Positions 30,311-39,539 of a stretch of DNA of 64,000 nt are shown here, one piece after another. The notes under the pieces were generated by a model that ran no database searches, was not told the DNA's origin, and saw nothing but the letters and a program-made list of their open reading frames with translations. Within the stretch, counting starts at the first letter, position 1; the number at the start of each line of letters is the position of its first letter. A program made the translations under genes and the position numbers. The DNA is from Bacillus dicomae (GTDB lineage Bacteria > Bacillota > Bacilli > Bacillales > Bacillaceae_G): NCBI RefSeq assembly GCF_006494425.1, contig NZ_VHIV01000001.1, positions 1,488,001 through 1,552,000 of the forward strand, in the 5' to 3' direction.

Positions 30311-30360
30311 ATTTTATTCCGCATTAATGGTAGATCGACTGATTAAAGTTATACTTTATT
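30311..30360. repeat. Dispersed short repeat at a gene end (copy 3)
   Basis: ATTTTATTCCGCATTAATGG, then CGACTGATTAAAGTTATACT and TTAT, match copy 2 at 10336-10396 closely. It fills the space between the convergent DinB-like and protease genes. Confidence 0.6.
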
Positions 30361-30362
30361 TC

Positions 30363-31556
30363 TTAAGAAGCTTTATTTTCTTGTAATTGCTTCGCATATT
30401 GTACAGCCTTATATGCATTGATTCTACCGTTTTTCCAGTACGTACCTGTACCACTAATTTTATCTGTAGTAGACTCAATAATTTGGCGAATTTGTGTATT
30501 GCTATATCCCTGATTTGCTAAAAGAGCAGCAACTCCTGCGACATGAGGTGTTGCCATAGATGTACCACTTAATGATTGATACGTGCTTCCTTTATATGTG
30601 GAATATATATTTGAACCTGGTGCTGCAACATCAACCCAGCTACCATAAGTAGAAAATGAAGATTTCTTATCTGATTGATCTGTAGAAGCAACTGCAATGA
30701 CTTCGCTGTAATAAGCAGGGTAATTAGCTTTTGTATTTCCAGCATTTCCAGCAGCTGCAACTATAACAGAGCCTTTATTCCATGCATATTGAACGGCTTG
30801 TTGTAATGCAGTACCACCATTTGGAGCTCCTAAACTTAAACTAATTACTTTTGCACCCGAATCAGCAGCTTCTCGAATACCTTGCGCTACAGCATCGAGA
30901 GTACCACTTCCTTGATTATCTAATACGCGAACAGCATAAATGGAAGTTTGTGGGGCAACACCAGCAATTCCGACGCTGTTATTCGTAAGTGCTCCAGTAA
31001 TTCCAGCGCAATGTGTACCATGACCATTACCATCATCAGATGTATTGTCATTATCAACATAATCATGCCCGTAAATTACTTTCGAAGCCAAATCAGGGTG
31101 TGAGCCTTGAACTCCTGTATCAATAATGGCTACTTTTACACCAGGATCACTTCGTTGGCTATCCCAAGCTTGTGGAGCTTGAATCTTTTGTAATCCATAT
31201 TGATTTTTAAAATATGGGTCGTTTGGAGCCCAAAAGGTGTGAACGTAATAATTCGGTTCTGCATATTCCACATCTGGATTATTTTTATAACTCTTTATTT
31301 TTTCTTTTACAGTACCTTTTGAAAATTGAACGACTTCAAAACCTAACTTATCATCTTTAGATACGACATTAGCTCCGACAGATTTATGAAAAGATTGCAC
31401 ATTACTTAAAGATGCATTTTGCTTGAACTTAACGATTAATTGGTTAGGAACGTAATCAGTAGATGATGTTTCAGCGCTTGAAGTATTTGTGTTAAAGAAG
31501 AAACCACCAATAATAAATGACAAAACAGATAGGAAAACAATGAATTTGTTTTTCAA
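30363..31556 (-). CDS. Secreted subtilisin-like serine protease (thermitase type)
   Basis: An extracellular S8 endopeptidase made as a preproenzyme. A signal peptide spans about residues 1-28 (KNKFIVFLSVLSFIIGGFFF). An inhibitor-like propeptide follows (VPNQLIVKFKQNA to VEYAEPNY). The mature enzyme begins near WAPNDPYFKNQYGLQKIQAP, as in thermitase. The catalytic triad is Asp in AIIDTGVQGSHPDL (near 145), His in GHGTHCAG (near 178) and Ser in GTSMATPHVAG (near 332). 397 residues is typical. GGGAGGAAA precedes ATG. Confidence 0.93.
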   Translation of the reverse strand: MKNKFIVFLSVLSFIIGGFFFNTNTSSAETSSTDYVPNQLIVKFKQNASLSNVQSFHKSVGANVVSKDDKLGFEVVQFSKGTVKEKIKSYKNNPDVEYAEPNYYVHTFWAPNDPYFKNQYGLQKIQAPQAWDSQRSDPGVKVAIIDTGVQGSHPDLASKVIYGHDYVDNDNTSDDGNGHGTHCAGITGALTNNSVGIAGVAPQTSIYAVRVLDNQGSGTLDAVAQGIREAADSGAKVISLSLGAPNGGTALQQAVQYAWNKGSVIVAAAGNAGNTKANYPAYYSEVIAVASTDQSDKKSSFSTYGSWVDVAAPGSNIYSTYKGSTYQSLSGTSMATPHVAGVAALLANQGYSNTQIRQIIESTTDKISGTGTYWKNGRINAYKAVQYAKQLQENKAS

Positions 31557-31742
31557 AAGATTTTTCCTCCCTTTTCTTGGATGAGTTTTTCAGCGACACT
31601 TTAATGTCGTATTCCTTTTCAACTATATAGTTAGACCATACGATTTATGACATTTATGTGAAAAACTTTTGGAGGAATAAAAAGGAGTAAACATTGATAT
31701 AAATATATTTTTAATGATAGTAATTAAGTAAAAGAGGGGATG

Positions 31743-31777
31743 AAAAAAGGAATGCTCATCATGTATGAGTCATTCCT
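31743..31777 (-). terminator. Intrinsic terminator of the AgcS carrier gene
   Basis: On the minus strand, AGGAATGACTCAT and ATGAGCATTCCT form a stem with one bulge, followed by TTTTTT. It lies 12 bases past the stop codon. Confidence 0.72.
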
Positions 31778-31788
31778 ACTTTCATAGA

Positions 31789-33156
31789 TTAACCTGCCTG
31801 TTTTTTATTATTTTCTTTCAATTTCTCTGCTTGTAAAAAGCGATTTGTTTCCGCAACAACAATACCACTTAACCCAATAAGACCAATTAAGTTTGGAATC
31901 GCCATAAGTCCATTTGCAATATCCGCAAATGTCCATACGATGCCTAATTTTAAATTCGCACCAATAGCAATCATGACAATAAAGATTGCTTTATAATATT
32001 TAACCGCACTTTCTCCAAATAAATAAGCCACGCATTTCTCTCCATAATACGACCAGCCTAAAATAGTAGAGTAGGCGAATAATATAATCGCGATACCGAG
32101 GATCATACTACCAGCAGTACCGAATACAGATTGGAACGCAAGTGTTGTAGCTTCAACCCCAGTTTTACCTGATTTCCATGCACCTGTAGTAATTAAAACT
32201 AGCCCTGTAATTGTACATACAATAAACGTATCTAGGAAAGTACCAGTCATTGAAACTAAAGCTTGCTTTGCAGGGGAATCTGTTTTTGCAGCCGCTGCAG
32301 CAATAGGGGCACTACCTAAACCAGCTTCGTTCGCAAATACACCGCGCGCCATTCCGATTTGAATCGCTGATGCAACAGTCGCACCGATAAAACCACCAGC
32401 TGCTGCAGTACCATTAAATGCACCAGAAAAAATAAGTAAAAATGCTTCAGGAATTTGATCGTAGTGATAGAAAATAATGATAAGACCAGCGATGATATAA
32501 AAGAAAGCTTTAATAGGAACGATATATCCTGTCACTTTCCCGATTTTTTTAACACCGCCTAAAATAACGATAGCGATTAAAAATGACATTAGTATACCAG
32601 TTAAAGCAGGAGGGAAAGAGAAATTAATTCGCATTGCCTCTGCAACAGAGTTAGATTGCACCATATTACCGATACCGAAAGAAGCAGTTGTACCGAATAT
32701 AGCGAATAAAACTGCAAGCCATTTCTTACCTAAACCACGTTCTAAATAGTACATTGGTCCACCTGAATATTCGCCATTTTCATTACTAACACGGTATTTC
32801 ACCGCAAGAATGGCTTCGGCATACTTTGTTGCCATACCGAACAAAGCAGTAATCCACATCCAAAAGATTGCACCGGGTCCACCAATCGTCACAGCAGTTG
32901 CAACACCTGCTATATTTCCCATTCCAATCGTTGCCGCCATAGCTGTCATAAGTGCTTGGAAGTGGCTAATATCTCCAGAGGAAGATGTATCTTCTGATTT
33001 TTTAAAAGCTAGTTTGTGAGCGTATAATAGTTTACTAAACTGTAAACCTTTTAAACGCACTGTAAGAATGATTCCAGTACCAACGAGTAACAACAACGTT
33101 GGTAATCCCCACACATAGTGATTGATTTGTTCTAAAACTTTACTTACTGTCTCCAT
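31789..33156 (-). CDS. Alanine/glycine:cation symporter (AgcS family)
   Basis: A 455-residue sodium- or proton-coupled carrier with about 11 helices. MAATIGMGNIAGVATAVTIG and GPGAIFWMWITALFGMATKY are the AgcS core. FANEAGLGSAPIAAAAAKTD is the second family signature. A tandem glycine riboswitch with a terminator lies in its leader, so glycine is the probable effector and perhaps the substrate. The ribosome site AAAAGGAG follows directly after the riboswitch terminator. Confidence 0.93.
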   Translation of the reverse strand: METVSKVLEQINHYVWGLPTLLLLVGTGIILTVRLKGLQFSKLLYAHKLAFKKSEDTSSSGDISHFQALMTAMAATIGMGNIAGVATAVTIGGPGAIFWMWITALFGMATKYAEAILAVKYRVSNENGEYSGGPMYYLERGLGKKWLAVLFAIFGTTASFGIGNMVQSNSVAEAMRINFSFPPALTGILMSFLIAIVILGGVKKIGKVTGYIVPIKAFFYIIAGLIIIFYHYDQIPEAFLLIFSGAFNGTAAAGGFIGATVASAIQIGMARGVFANEAGLGSAPIAAAAAKTDSPAKQALVSMTGTFLDTFIVCTITGLVLITTGAWKSGKTGVEATTLAFQSVFGTAGSMILGIAIILFAYSTILGWSYYGEKCVAYLFGESAVKYYKAIFIVMIAIGANLKLGIVWTFADIANGLMAIPNLIGLIGLSGIVVAETNRFLQAEKLKENNKKQAG

Positions 33157-33159
33157 CTT

Positions 33160-33490
33160 TATTCTCCTTTTTTAGAAAAAATAAAAACCACTTCAAGTAA
33201 ATGAAATGGTCTCTGGAGAAACAAGGGATAGAAAAATAAACCGATACAAATCGGCATTTTCTTTCGCTTGTCTCTGTCCTTTTACCTGAGAGATTATCCG
33301 CTATAGTAGCGGATTTGCTCCTTCGGTGCTCGTTTTCCTCTACGCTATTAAAGCGAGAGGGAGTCTCTCCAGAGATTCGTCCCCATGCAGTTCTACTTGT
33401 AAACAAGACCTGAGAGTTTCAAAGTCGGTTAACAACTTTTTGCCCCGTCGGTAGATCAATAGACCTTCTCCTGAATGGTTCATCCGAATT
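33160..33490 (-). promoter_or_regulatory. Tandem glycine riboswitch with expression platform
   Basis: On the minus strand two aptamers are seen. Aptamer 1 (about 33398-33480) has ACCGACGGGGCAAA and AACTCTCAGGTC. Aptamer 2 (about 33262-33385) has CACCGAAGGAGCAA and CTCTCAGGTAAAAGGACAGA. Two aptamers in series are typical of glycine riboswitches. A terminator hairpin (ACCATTTCA / TGAAGTGGT, plus coordinates 33187-33210, then TTTTTATTTTTT) ends just before the ribosome site of the carrier. A 10-base segment at 33210-33219 is the exact complement of 33366-33375 in aptamer 2, giving an alternative pairing. Confidence 0.92.
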
Positions 33491-33599
33491 ATAAAATTAA
33501 TAATCTATACGCATTGAATGTGTATAAGATCAATAAAAACATTATAGATATACAATTAGTGAAATGCAATCATTTTTTATTTTAAAATAGTAAAGAATT

Positions 33600-34175
33600 C
33601 TATTTTTTCGAAAGTCCTAATTTCTCTTCAACTTCAGTTAAAGTAGATAAAGCAATAACAATATGTTGATCCGCAAGCCCTAAAGCATGTTTAGTATTTT
33701 CAATTGTTGCACTGTTTAGAGTAGAGTTAGTGGCCCCGTCTATAATTAAATCTGCCGCGTTTTTCATAAATTTAGAAGCAGCCTTAAATTCAGTTGTGAA
33801 ATAAACTAGTTGTTCTTGTATTTGTACTTCTGATATATCTTCTTTAATTTTCAAAGTGTCTATTTCATTCATAATGTTTTCATATTGTTTGGAAACAGCA
33901 TTCATTGTAATTAATAGTTTATTTCGATCTACTGAATCTCCATTCGTGTTAATCTCTTCCCAAGCAGGCAACCAATCTTTTTCGATGATGTCATTATAAT
34001 TAGTAGTCAATTTATTAATTTTAGGTTGCAATTTAGTTTTGAAAGTTTTTGTATCCGCTGTTTCTATAGGTGCTTTTTCGTTGTTATTTTTACCATTAGT
34101 AACGTAGAAAATTATACCGAAAATGATGAAAATAGAAATAACAACTGTCCATTTAGTAAAAAGTAATTTCTGCAA
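33600..34175 (-). CDS. Membrane-anchored hypothetical protein
   Basis: A 191-residue protein with one N-terminal membrane segment (about residues 8-25, KWTVVISIFIIFGIIFYV) and no lipobox Cys, so probably an uncleaved anchor. The rest is a charged, mostly helical extracytoplasmic domain (for example KLQPKINKLTTNYNDIIE and a C-terminal STLTEVEEKLGLSKK). GGAGGCG precedes the start. No family is recognised. It stands as a single gene. Confidence 0.65.
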   Translation of the reverse strand: MQKLLFTKWTVVISIFIIFGIIFYVTNGKNNNEKAPIETADTKTFKTKLQPKINKLTTNYNDIIEKDWLPAWEEINTNGDSVDRNKLLITMNAVSKQYENIMNEIDTLKIKEDISEVQIQEQLVYFTTEFKAASKFMKNAADLIIDGATNSTLNSATIENTKHALGLADQHIVIALSTLTEVEEKLGLSKK

Positions 34176-34379
34176 TATGTAACGCCTCCAAAATTTAAAA
34201 ACTTATAATTATAATATATAATAATAATGTTGTTTCATGTAGAGAAAATAGGTTAAAAATGATTTAAATTATATCTTTTTACATATTGTAAAATTGAAGT
34301 TCAATCGATAGTAAGAAGGTGTTTTTGCTATAAATGAGAATATAAATAATGATATAAAAAGTATAAGGAGATGTATTTT

Positions 34380-34766
34380 ATGATGAACGAGGCCTTATAT
34401 GCGATAGAAGAATACCGAAAGGAATTAAATGCGGGTAATATTGAGAAAATAAATAATTGGGTATCAGATAACTTTATTGGTTACTTTGGATATTACAGTG
34501 ATAGGGACTATGAAGTATACCGAGGGGATACATATAAAGAAGATAATATTGAAACATTAAAGAGTTATGAAGGGCAAAACCCCTATTGGAAGTATAAAGA
34601 TTTAACACATAGTTTAAGGAAAGAGAATGAACTAGTGTTATCTTCCATTGTAGATTTTTATCTACATGATAAGAAAGTAGCATCGGTTTTAGCGATGGAA
34701 GTTTTTAAGAAAGAAATAGATGGGTGGAAGTTATATAGGCAGCATATGGAAAGATATGCGGAATAA
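34380..34766 (+). CDS. NTF2/SnoaL-like hypothetical protein
   Basis: A 128-residue protein with the look of the NTF2 cone fold: a helical start (LYAIEEYRKELNAGNIEKIN), a middle with aromatic residues, and a strand-rich end (VASVLAMEVFKKEIDGWKLY). The ATG at 34380 is chosen because AAGGAG lies nine bases upstream; the ATG at 34371 abuts that site. No enzyme motif is seen. A tnpB element lies downstream. Confidence 0.65.
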   Translation: MMNEALYAIEEYRKELNAGNIEKINNWVSDNFIGYFGYYSDRDYEVYRGDTYKEDNIETLKSYEGQNPYWKYKDLTHSLRKENELVLSSIVDFYLHDKKVASVLAMEVFKKEIDGWKLYRQHMERYAE

Positions 34767-35014
34767 TTTGAAAGATGCTGATTTTATGTAGATTACCAAT
34801 ATAAAAGTAGTATCTTGAACTATCTGTTACGTATCTAAAATTGAAGTGATGAACTTCTACGAATACTAGCAAATTTACCATTGTACAATTCGCACGTCTT
34901 TAATTTATCTTGTTTTTTGCTATACTTTCATATGTGTAAATGTAGCTTAAGGTTTTCCAGTACTATTATCAGTAATACATATTTATCCGGATAATGAAGT
35001 TTTAACATATTATC
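34767..35014. other. Intergenic stretch left of the tnpB element
   Basis: It has a 12-base palindrome TTATCCGGATAA (34983-34994), with a second TTATCCG 18 bases on. These are either part of the element's left-end structure or of its target. No gene is seen. Confidence 0.4.
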
Positions 35015-36500
35015 CGAAAGAAGTCTCCTTCCTCAGGCGTGTGAAAGACGATAGTCTAGCGGCAGGTGGGAGATGAATTTCGGTTTGGCGTAGCCAAATA
35101 TTTGGTTTTCCTATTTATTTTGCCTCTGATATAATCAGTCTTATAAGAGGGGGATTTTGGTATAACAATGAAAGTAGATAATAATCATGTACTGTTCAGG
35201 TTGTGTGATCATCGTCATAGCTTATGGAAAATGAGGTGAATGGATATGCCAAAGCAGAATAAGGCGTATAAATTTCGTCTGTATCCAACAGAAGAACAAG
35301 CACATCTCATACGAAAAACATTCGGGTGTGTACGTTTTGTGTATAACAAAATGTTAGCTGAACGAAAAGAAGTATATGAAAAATATAAAGAGAACAAGGA
35401 AGAACTAAAGAAAGAAAAATTCCCTACTCCTGCAAAATATAAGACAGAGTATGAATGGTTGAAAGAAGTTGATTCATTGGCATTGGCCAACGCGCAATTA
35501 AATTTGCAAACTGCTTATAAGAATTTTTTTAGTGGTCAAAGTGATTTTCCTACATTCAAAAGTAAAAAGAGTAGAAAATCCTATACAACGAATCGAGTAA
35601 ACGGAAATATTATGTTATTTCATGGTTATATCAAATTACCAAAGTTGAAAATGGTGAAACTGAAGCAACATAGAGAAATCCCGCCAAAACATATCATCAA
35701 ATCGTGTACGATTTCGATGACACCTACTGGTAAATACTATGTGTCCATCTTGACTGAATATGAAAAAGAGATTGTACAAAAAGAAGTACAAAGTGTAGTT
35801 GGATTAGACTTCACAATGGCTGAATTGTACGTGAGTAGCGAAGATGAGAAAGCCAATTATCCTCGCTTTTATCGTCAGATGTTAGAGAAATTAGTGAAGG
35901 CACAACGAGTATTAGCAAGACGTGTGAAAGGTTCAGAGCGCTGGAATAAAAAACGCATTCGTGTAGCGAAATTGCATGAAAAGGTCGCCAATCAACGTAA
36001 AAATTTTCTTCATCACAAGTCTAAAGAATTAGCTACGAGTTTTGACGTGGTAGCAATCGAAGACTTACATATGAAAGGAATGTCACGAGCATTTAGATTT
36101 GGTAAGAGTGTAGCGGATAATGGTTGGGGGATGTTCACGACATTTTTAGCATATAAGCTACAAGAACAAGGAAAACAGCTTGTAAAAATAGATAAATGGT
36201 TTCCTTCTACAAAGATGTGTAGTAATTGTGGAAATAAAAAAGAAATGTCATTATGTGAACGCACGTATGCGTGTTTGTGTGGACTCACAATTGGCCGTGA
36301 TTATAATGCAGCGATCAATATCAAAAAGGAAGCCATCCGCTTATTAGCGTTCGCATAAATAGTAACAAAATAACCTTTGGAACAAGGGAGTTAGCTCGGC
36401 TGTCCTAGGACAAATTCGTTAGCTATCAAAAGTAGCGATGAACCGAGAAGCCCTCACTTCAAGTAAGCTCGTAAGAGGTACTAAGTGGTGGGTAGTTCAC
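35015..36500 (+). mobile_element. IS200/IS605-group (IS1341-like) element with tnpB only
   Basis: The left end at about 35015-35080 has the imperfect palindromic block CTCCTTCCTCAGGCGTGTG ... GGCAGGTGGGAG seen in front of Bacillus tnpB genes. The right end closes with a stem-loop and GTTCAC at 36500. No tnpA (Y1 transposase) is present, so movement would need a partner elsewhere. The left boundary is uncertain by some tens of bases. Confidence 0.72.
35240..36358 (+). CDS. tnpB: RNA-guided endonuclease TnpB
   Basis: A 372-residue TnpB, the ancestor type of Cas12. It begins QNKAYKFRLYPTEEQAHLIR (helix-turn-helix/OB region). RuvC acids are Asp190 in VVGLDFTMAELY, Glu274 in VAIEDLHMKGM and Asp354 in GRDYNAAINI. 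The zinc finger is CSNCGN and CLCG. The usual DRD is GRD here, but the second Asp, equivalent to the catalytic one in Cas12a, is kept. The protein appears full length and undamaged. ATG at 35246 is an alternative start to the TTG at 35240. The guide RNA overlaps its 3' flank. Confidence 0.93.
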   Translation: MDMPKQNKAYKFRLYPTEEQAHLIRKTFGCVRFVYNKMLAERKEVYEKYKENKEELKKEKFPTPAKYKTEYEWLKEVDSLALANAQLNLQTAYKNFFSGQSDFPTFKSKKSRKSYTTNRVNGNIMLFHGYIKLPKLKMVKLKQHREIPPKHIIKSCTISMTPTGKYYVSILTEYEKEIVQKEVQSVVGLDFTMAELYVSSEDEKANYPRFYRQMLEKLVKAQRVLARRVKGSERWNKKRIRVAKLHEKVANQRKNFLHHKSKELATSFDVVAIEDLHMKGMSRAFRFGKSVADNGWGMFTTFLAYKLQEQGKQLVKIDKWFPSTKMCSNCGNKKEMSLCERTYACLCGLTIGRDYNAAINIKKEAIRLLAFA

Positions 36501-36520
36501 TAATATCACATGATTCGGAA
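36375..36520 (+). ncRNA. Right-end omega RNA (TnpB guide RNA) with flank-derived guide
   Basis: Downstream of tnpB, CTCGG (36395-36399) pairs with CCGAG (36443-36447). CCCTCACTT pairs imperfectly with AAGTGGTGGG (36483-36492), then TAGTTCAC ends the element at 36500. In this class the guide is the flanking DNA, here from 36501 (TAATATCACATGATTCGG). The layout matches known omega RNAs; the exact 5' end is not visible. Confidence 0.68.
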
Positions 36521-36566
36521 TGGAGTAGTTATTCTTTATTTGAAAAACGAATGATGATAAAAGAGG

Positions 36567-36613
36567 TAGGACGTAAACGACCCTATAAGAGTGTTTACGT
36601 CCTATTTTTTGGG
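36567..36613 (+). terminator. Intrinsic terminator right of the tnpB element
   Basis: TAGGACGTAAAC and GTTTACGTCCTA form a perfect 12-bp stem followed by TTTTTT. It lies outside the element, and may have served the gene at 34380 before insertion. Confidence 0.8.
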
Positions 36614-36695
36614 GTTTTTAATTCTGAATTATTTGAATTAAGATTATTATGCGTATAGAATAAAATAGTATTTCTTATAGAAATGAGTTGATAAT

Positions 36696-37514
36696 TTGCC
36701 AAGTATAAAAAAAATAGGACGTTTTTGTCCTACAGATGATGAAGGATATATTATAAATGATGCACATATTGATAAAATTCAACCTATATTTATGGAGGTA
36801 ATACAAGAAATAAAAAATACTTGTTGTGAATTGTTACAGGATGATTTACACAGTGCTTATATAAGAGGTTCAATTCCAAGAGGGATTGGAATTGTAGGAA
36901 TTGCTGATATAGATGTAATTATATTAGTGAGAAAGGATCCAAAATTAATAGACTTAAGTTGGCGAAAGAAGCTAGAAGTTCACACTTTACAAAAGTTTAA
37001 TTGTATATCAGGGGTGGAGTTAAGTTTTTACAGTGAAAAAGAAGTGACAAATCTCAATCGTTTTTCTTTTATAAGCTTTATGATACAGACACATGGTATT
37101 TGTATATTGGGTGAAGACGTAAAAGGGTCTTTACCTAAATATAAAGTAAGTCAGGAGTTAGCCTATGAACATCTTATTCAATTGCGGAAACAAATTGGAC
37201 AAGCACGTGAAGAGTTAATTCATAATAAAGGCAGGGATGATATTGCAGATTGTTGTCGTTGGATTATGAAGATAATCATAAGGTCAGGTCTAGCATTGAC
37301 AATTAATAGAGAAGGGCTTTATTCCAGAGACTTATATCCTGCATATGAGTTATTTAGTGAGCATTTTCCCGAACAAGAAAAAAATATGAGAAAGGCAGTA
37401 CAATATGTAATTGAACCGATATATGATATAAATGAAATTTTATTGTTTTTAAATACGTTTGGTGAATGGCTGATAGAAAGAGCGGATGCTTTTTTGAATA
37501 CTATAGATAAATAG
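36696..37514 (+). CDS. Nucleotidyltransferase-domain protein
   Basis: A 272-residue protein with the polymerase-beta-like motif GSIPRGIGIVGIADIDVII (near residue 58), giving GS and the DxD metal acids. The C-terminal half is helical (YEHLIQLRKQIGQAREELIH), as in aminoglycoside adenylyltransferase or MNT-type enzymes. The TTG at 36696 is the only start near the conserved N-terminus; its ribosome site is weak. The substrate is unknown. No HEPN partner gene adjoins it. Confidence 0.75.
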   Translation: MPSIKKIGRFCPTDDEGYIINDAHIDKIQPIFMEVIQEIKNTCCELLQDDLHSAYIRGSIPRGIGIVGIADIDVIILVRKDPKLIDLSWRKKLEVHTLQKFNCISGVELSFYSEKEVTNLNRFSFISFMIQTHGICILGEDVKGSLPKYKVSQELAYEHLIQLRKQIGQAREELIHNKGRDDIADCCRWIMKIIIRSGLALTINREGLYSRDLYPAYELFSEHFPEQEKNMRKAVQYVIEPIYDINEILLFLNTFGEWLIERADAFLNTIDK

Positions 37515-37634
37515 GGATCTGTAATTATGTTATGTAAACTAATAGGTGAGAGAGTGAAATTAATGTTCGCGTAGGTGGAAAAGTAGAAAGTATTGCAAAT
37601 GGGAAATAGAATGTAAGATAAGGGGGGATTAAAA

Positions 37635-38255
37635 ATGTTACTAAAAACAATCTACTGTAAGGTGGAAGAAGAGAAAAAGAAATTGTTTTCAAAAGCACAA
37701 GAGAACTGGTGTGATATACAGCATCTAGATGGTTTTCATGGACAATTTGGTGGATGGCATGAAGATGAGGCATGTGTATTTACTTTATGGGAAGATAGAA
37801 GTGCTTATCAATCATTTATGAATGGTGCTCACGATACAATTTATTTAAATAGTAATCAAGAGGATACGTTTCTTTCATGTGAAATTGAATTATTTCAAAC
37901 GTTGTATGATATAACTGATACGCATTTGAAAGACGTTGTTACAGAAGGATCATTCGTAAGAGTTGCTATATGTGATGTAAAGGTGGAAAAGGAAAAGTAT
38001 TTTTTACATAAGCAAGAAACAATTTGGAATAAAGGAATGGAAAAAGCAAAAGGAATGTTAGGTGGAGTAGTTGGGAAGTCTTTAAAAAATGAAAATCGTT
38101 ACATAGTGTTAACGTATTGGAAAGATGAAAAGACGCATCAACATTATGTGGAAGAGATGTTCCCAGATTTATATAAATTAGCTAATATTCATGAAGATAT
38201 AGAAGAGATAAAAGGAAAACAAGCTGTATGTAAGGAAGAATGGCTTGTATATTAA
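37635..38255 (+). CDS. DUF4937/YdbC-like protein
   Basis: A 206-residue protein with two similar ferredoxin-like halves of the antibiotic-monooxygenase type. LDGFHGQFGGWHEDEACVFT and LWEDRSAYQSFMNGAHD mark the first. AKGMLGGVVGKSLKNENRYI and LTYWKDEKTHQHYVEEMFPD mark the second. This resembles Bacillus YdbC (DUF4937). A strong AAGGGGGGAT ribosome site precedes ATG. No redox cofactor motif is visible, and the role is unknown. Confidence 0.75.
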   Translation: MLLKTIYCKVEEEKKKLFSKAQENWCDIQHLDGFHGQFGGWHEDEACVFTLWEDRSAYQSFMNGAHDTIYLNSNQEDTFLSCEIELFQTLYDITDTHLKDVVTEGSFVRVAICDVKVEKEKYFLHKQETIWNKGMEKAKGMLGGVVGKSLKNENRYIVLTYWKDEKTHQHYVEEMFPDLYKLANIHEDIEEIKGKQAVCKEEWLVY

Positions 38256-38442
38256 ACGCTGAAAAAGTGCATAAATGAAAAGTATAATAAAGATATTTTC
38301 TTATAAACAAGTAATTAATAGAAGACGTTATATACCCTTTCATGTTAATATATTTAAGTTATAATAGGAGGCTTACCCTTTTGTATTGTACGGTAGAAGT
38401 AGTGTGAGCTTGAAATTTTTTTTAGAAAAGGATGTGCCTAAT

Positions 38443-39150
38443 TTGCGTATCAATAAATTTATTAGTGAAGCTGGAAAAGCGTCTCGACGTGGAGCGGATA
38501 AACTAATTAATGAGAGAAGAGTAATTATTAACGGTAAGGTTGCAAAAATTGGTGACCAAGTGAACCCAGGTGATGATGTACGAGTAAATGGAGAGCAACT
38601 TCGCATTGCTCGAGACCATGTATATATCGCTTTAAATAAACCAGTAGGTATTACATGTACAAGTGAAAAAGCAGTAAAAGGTAATATTATCGATTTAGTG
38701 AATCATCCATTACGAATTAGTCATATTGGACGTCTCGATAAAGACTCAGACGGTTTAATTTTATTAACGAATGATGGCGATATCGTTAATGAAATTTTAC
38801 GTGCTGAAAACAAACATGAGAAAGAATATATCGTTTCAGTAGATAAGCCAATTACACCTGATTTCTTAGAAAAAATGGCAGCTGGTGTGAAAATTTTAGG
38901 AACGAAAACACTTCCTTGTGAAATTACACAGTTATCAAAATATGAGTTCCAAATTATTTTAACACAAGGGCTAAATCGTCAAATTCGCCGTATGTGTGAA
39001 GCTTTAGGTTATCAAGTATACACGTTAAAACGTACGAGAATTATGAATATAGAATTGAATAATTTACCAGTTGGGCAGTGGAGAGATTTAACGAAGAAAG
39101 AGAAAAGACGTCTATTTGCAGACTTAAATTACGAACCACAAGATTGGTAA
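38443..39150 (+). CDS. rluF: 23S rRNA pseudouridine synthase, RluF type
   Basis: It isomerises a uridine of 23S rRNA (U2604 in E. coli). An S4 RNA-binding domain opens it ([20 protein letters not shown]). The catalytic Asp is in [18 protein letters not shown], and [18 protein letters not shown] is the C-terminal family motif. The TTG at 38443 is chosen because it gives the usual RluF N-terminus and has AAAAGGA upstream; the frame runs back to 38386 without homology. Length 235 residues. Confidence 0.88.
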   Translation: MRINKFISEAGKASRRGADKLINERRVIINGKVAKIGDQVNPGDDVRVNGEQLRIARDHVYIALNKPVGITCTSEKAVKGNIIDLVNHPLRISHIGRLDKDSDGLILLTNDGDIVNEILRAENKHEKEYIVSVDKPITPDFLEKMAAGVKILGTKTLPCEITQLSKYEFQIILTQGLNRQIRRMCEALGYQVYTLKRTRIMNIELNNLPVGQWRDLTKKEKRRLFADLNYEPQDW

Positions 39151-39157
39151 AATTGTG

Positions 39158-39192
39158 AAGTGAAGCCAAAAAAATTTGGTTTCACTTTTTTT
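39158..39192 (+). terminator. Intrinsic terminator after rluF
   Basis: AAGTGAAGCCAAA / TTTGGTTTCACTT (13 bp, one wobble) is followed by a T-run. Confidence 0.85.
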
Positions 39193-39280
39193 AATTAAAT
39201 AAATAATTTTTTTAAACACTTGCAAAAATAAAATGAATAAGATATATTAAATAACAATAAATGGATGTTTTACAAAAAGC

Positions 39281-39519
39281 AAAGAAAAGGACACGAGTTA
39301 TTTTCCCCGGTTATACAGAGAAGGAAGGAAAGCTGAGAACTTCCTAACGCAGAAAAATAACTTACCACCTTAGAGCTGCACTAGGGAAATTAAGTATCTA
39401 GTGCCGTGTATGCGACGTTATCGCAAAAGAAGCCATTATGTTTTTTGTGATGGGAATCTGGGTGGAACCACGGATATAAGCATATTCGTCCCTATATTTA
39501 GGGATGAATATGCTTTTTT
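39281..39519 (+). promoter_or_regulatory. T-box leader 1 (threonyl-tRNA sensor)
   Basis: Stem I is closed by GAGTTATTTT / AAAATAACT. The conserved T-box bulge GGGTGGAACCACGG follows, then the terminator AGCATATTCGTCCC / GGGATGAATATGCT with TTTTTT. ACG in CCTAACGCAG lies where the specifier should be, a Thr codon, in agreement with the gene served. Uncharged tRNA-Thr should prevent termination. Confidence 0.9.
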
Positions 39520-39539
39520 GCATTCAATTTCATAATAAG

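Noticed and set aside
33140-33406. 88-codon minus-strand frame beginning MFTSRTAWGRISGET
   Set aside because: It lies entirely in the tandem glycine riboswitch and expression platform. It has no ribosome site, and the RNA structure explains the sequence.
38381-38407. Eight-codon TTG leader (MYCTVEVV) after GGAGG upstream of rluF
   Set aside because: TATAAT at 38360 implies transcription starts at or after the GGAGG, so the site would hardly be in the mRNA. No attenuator hairpin follows.
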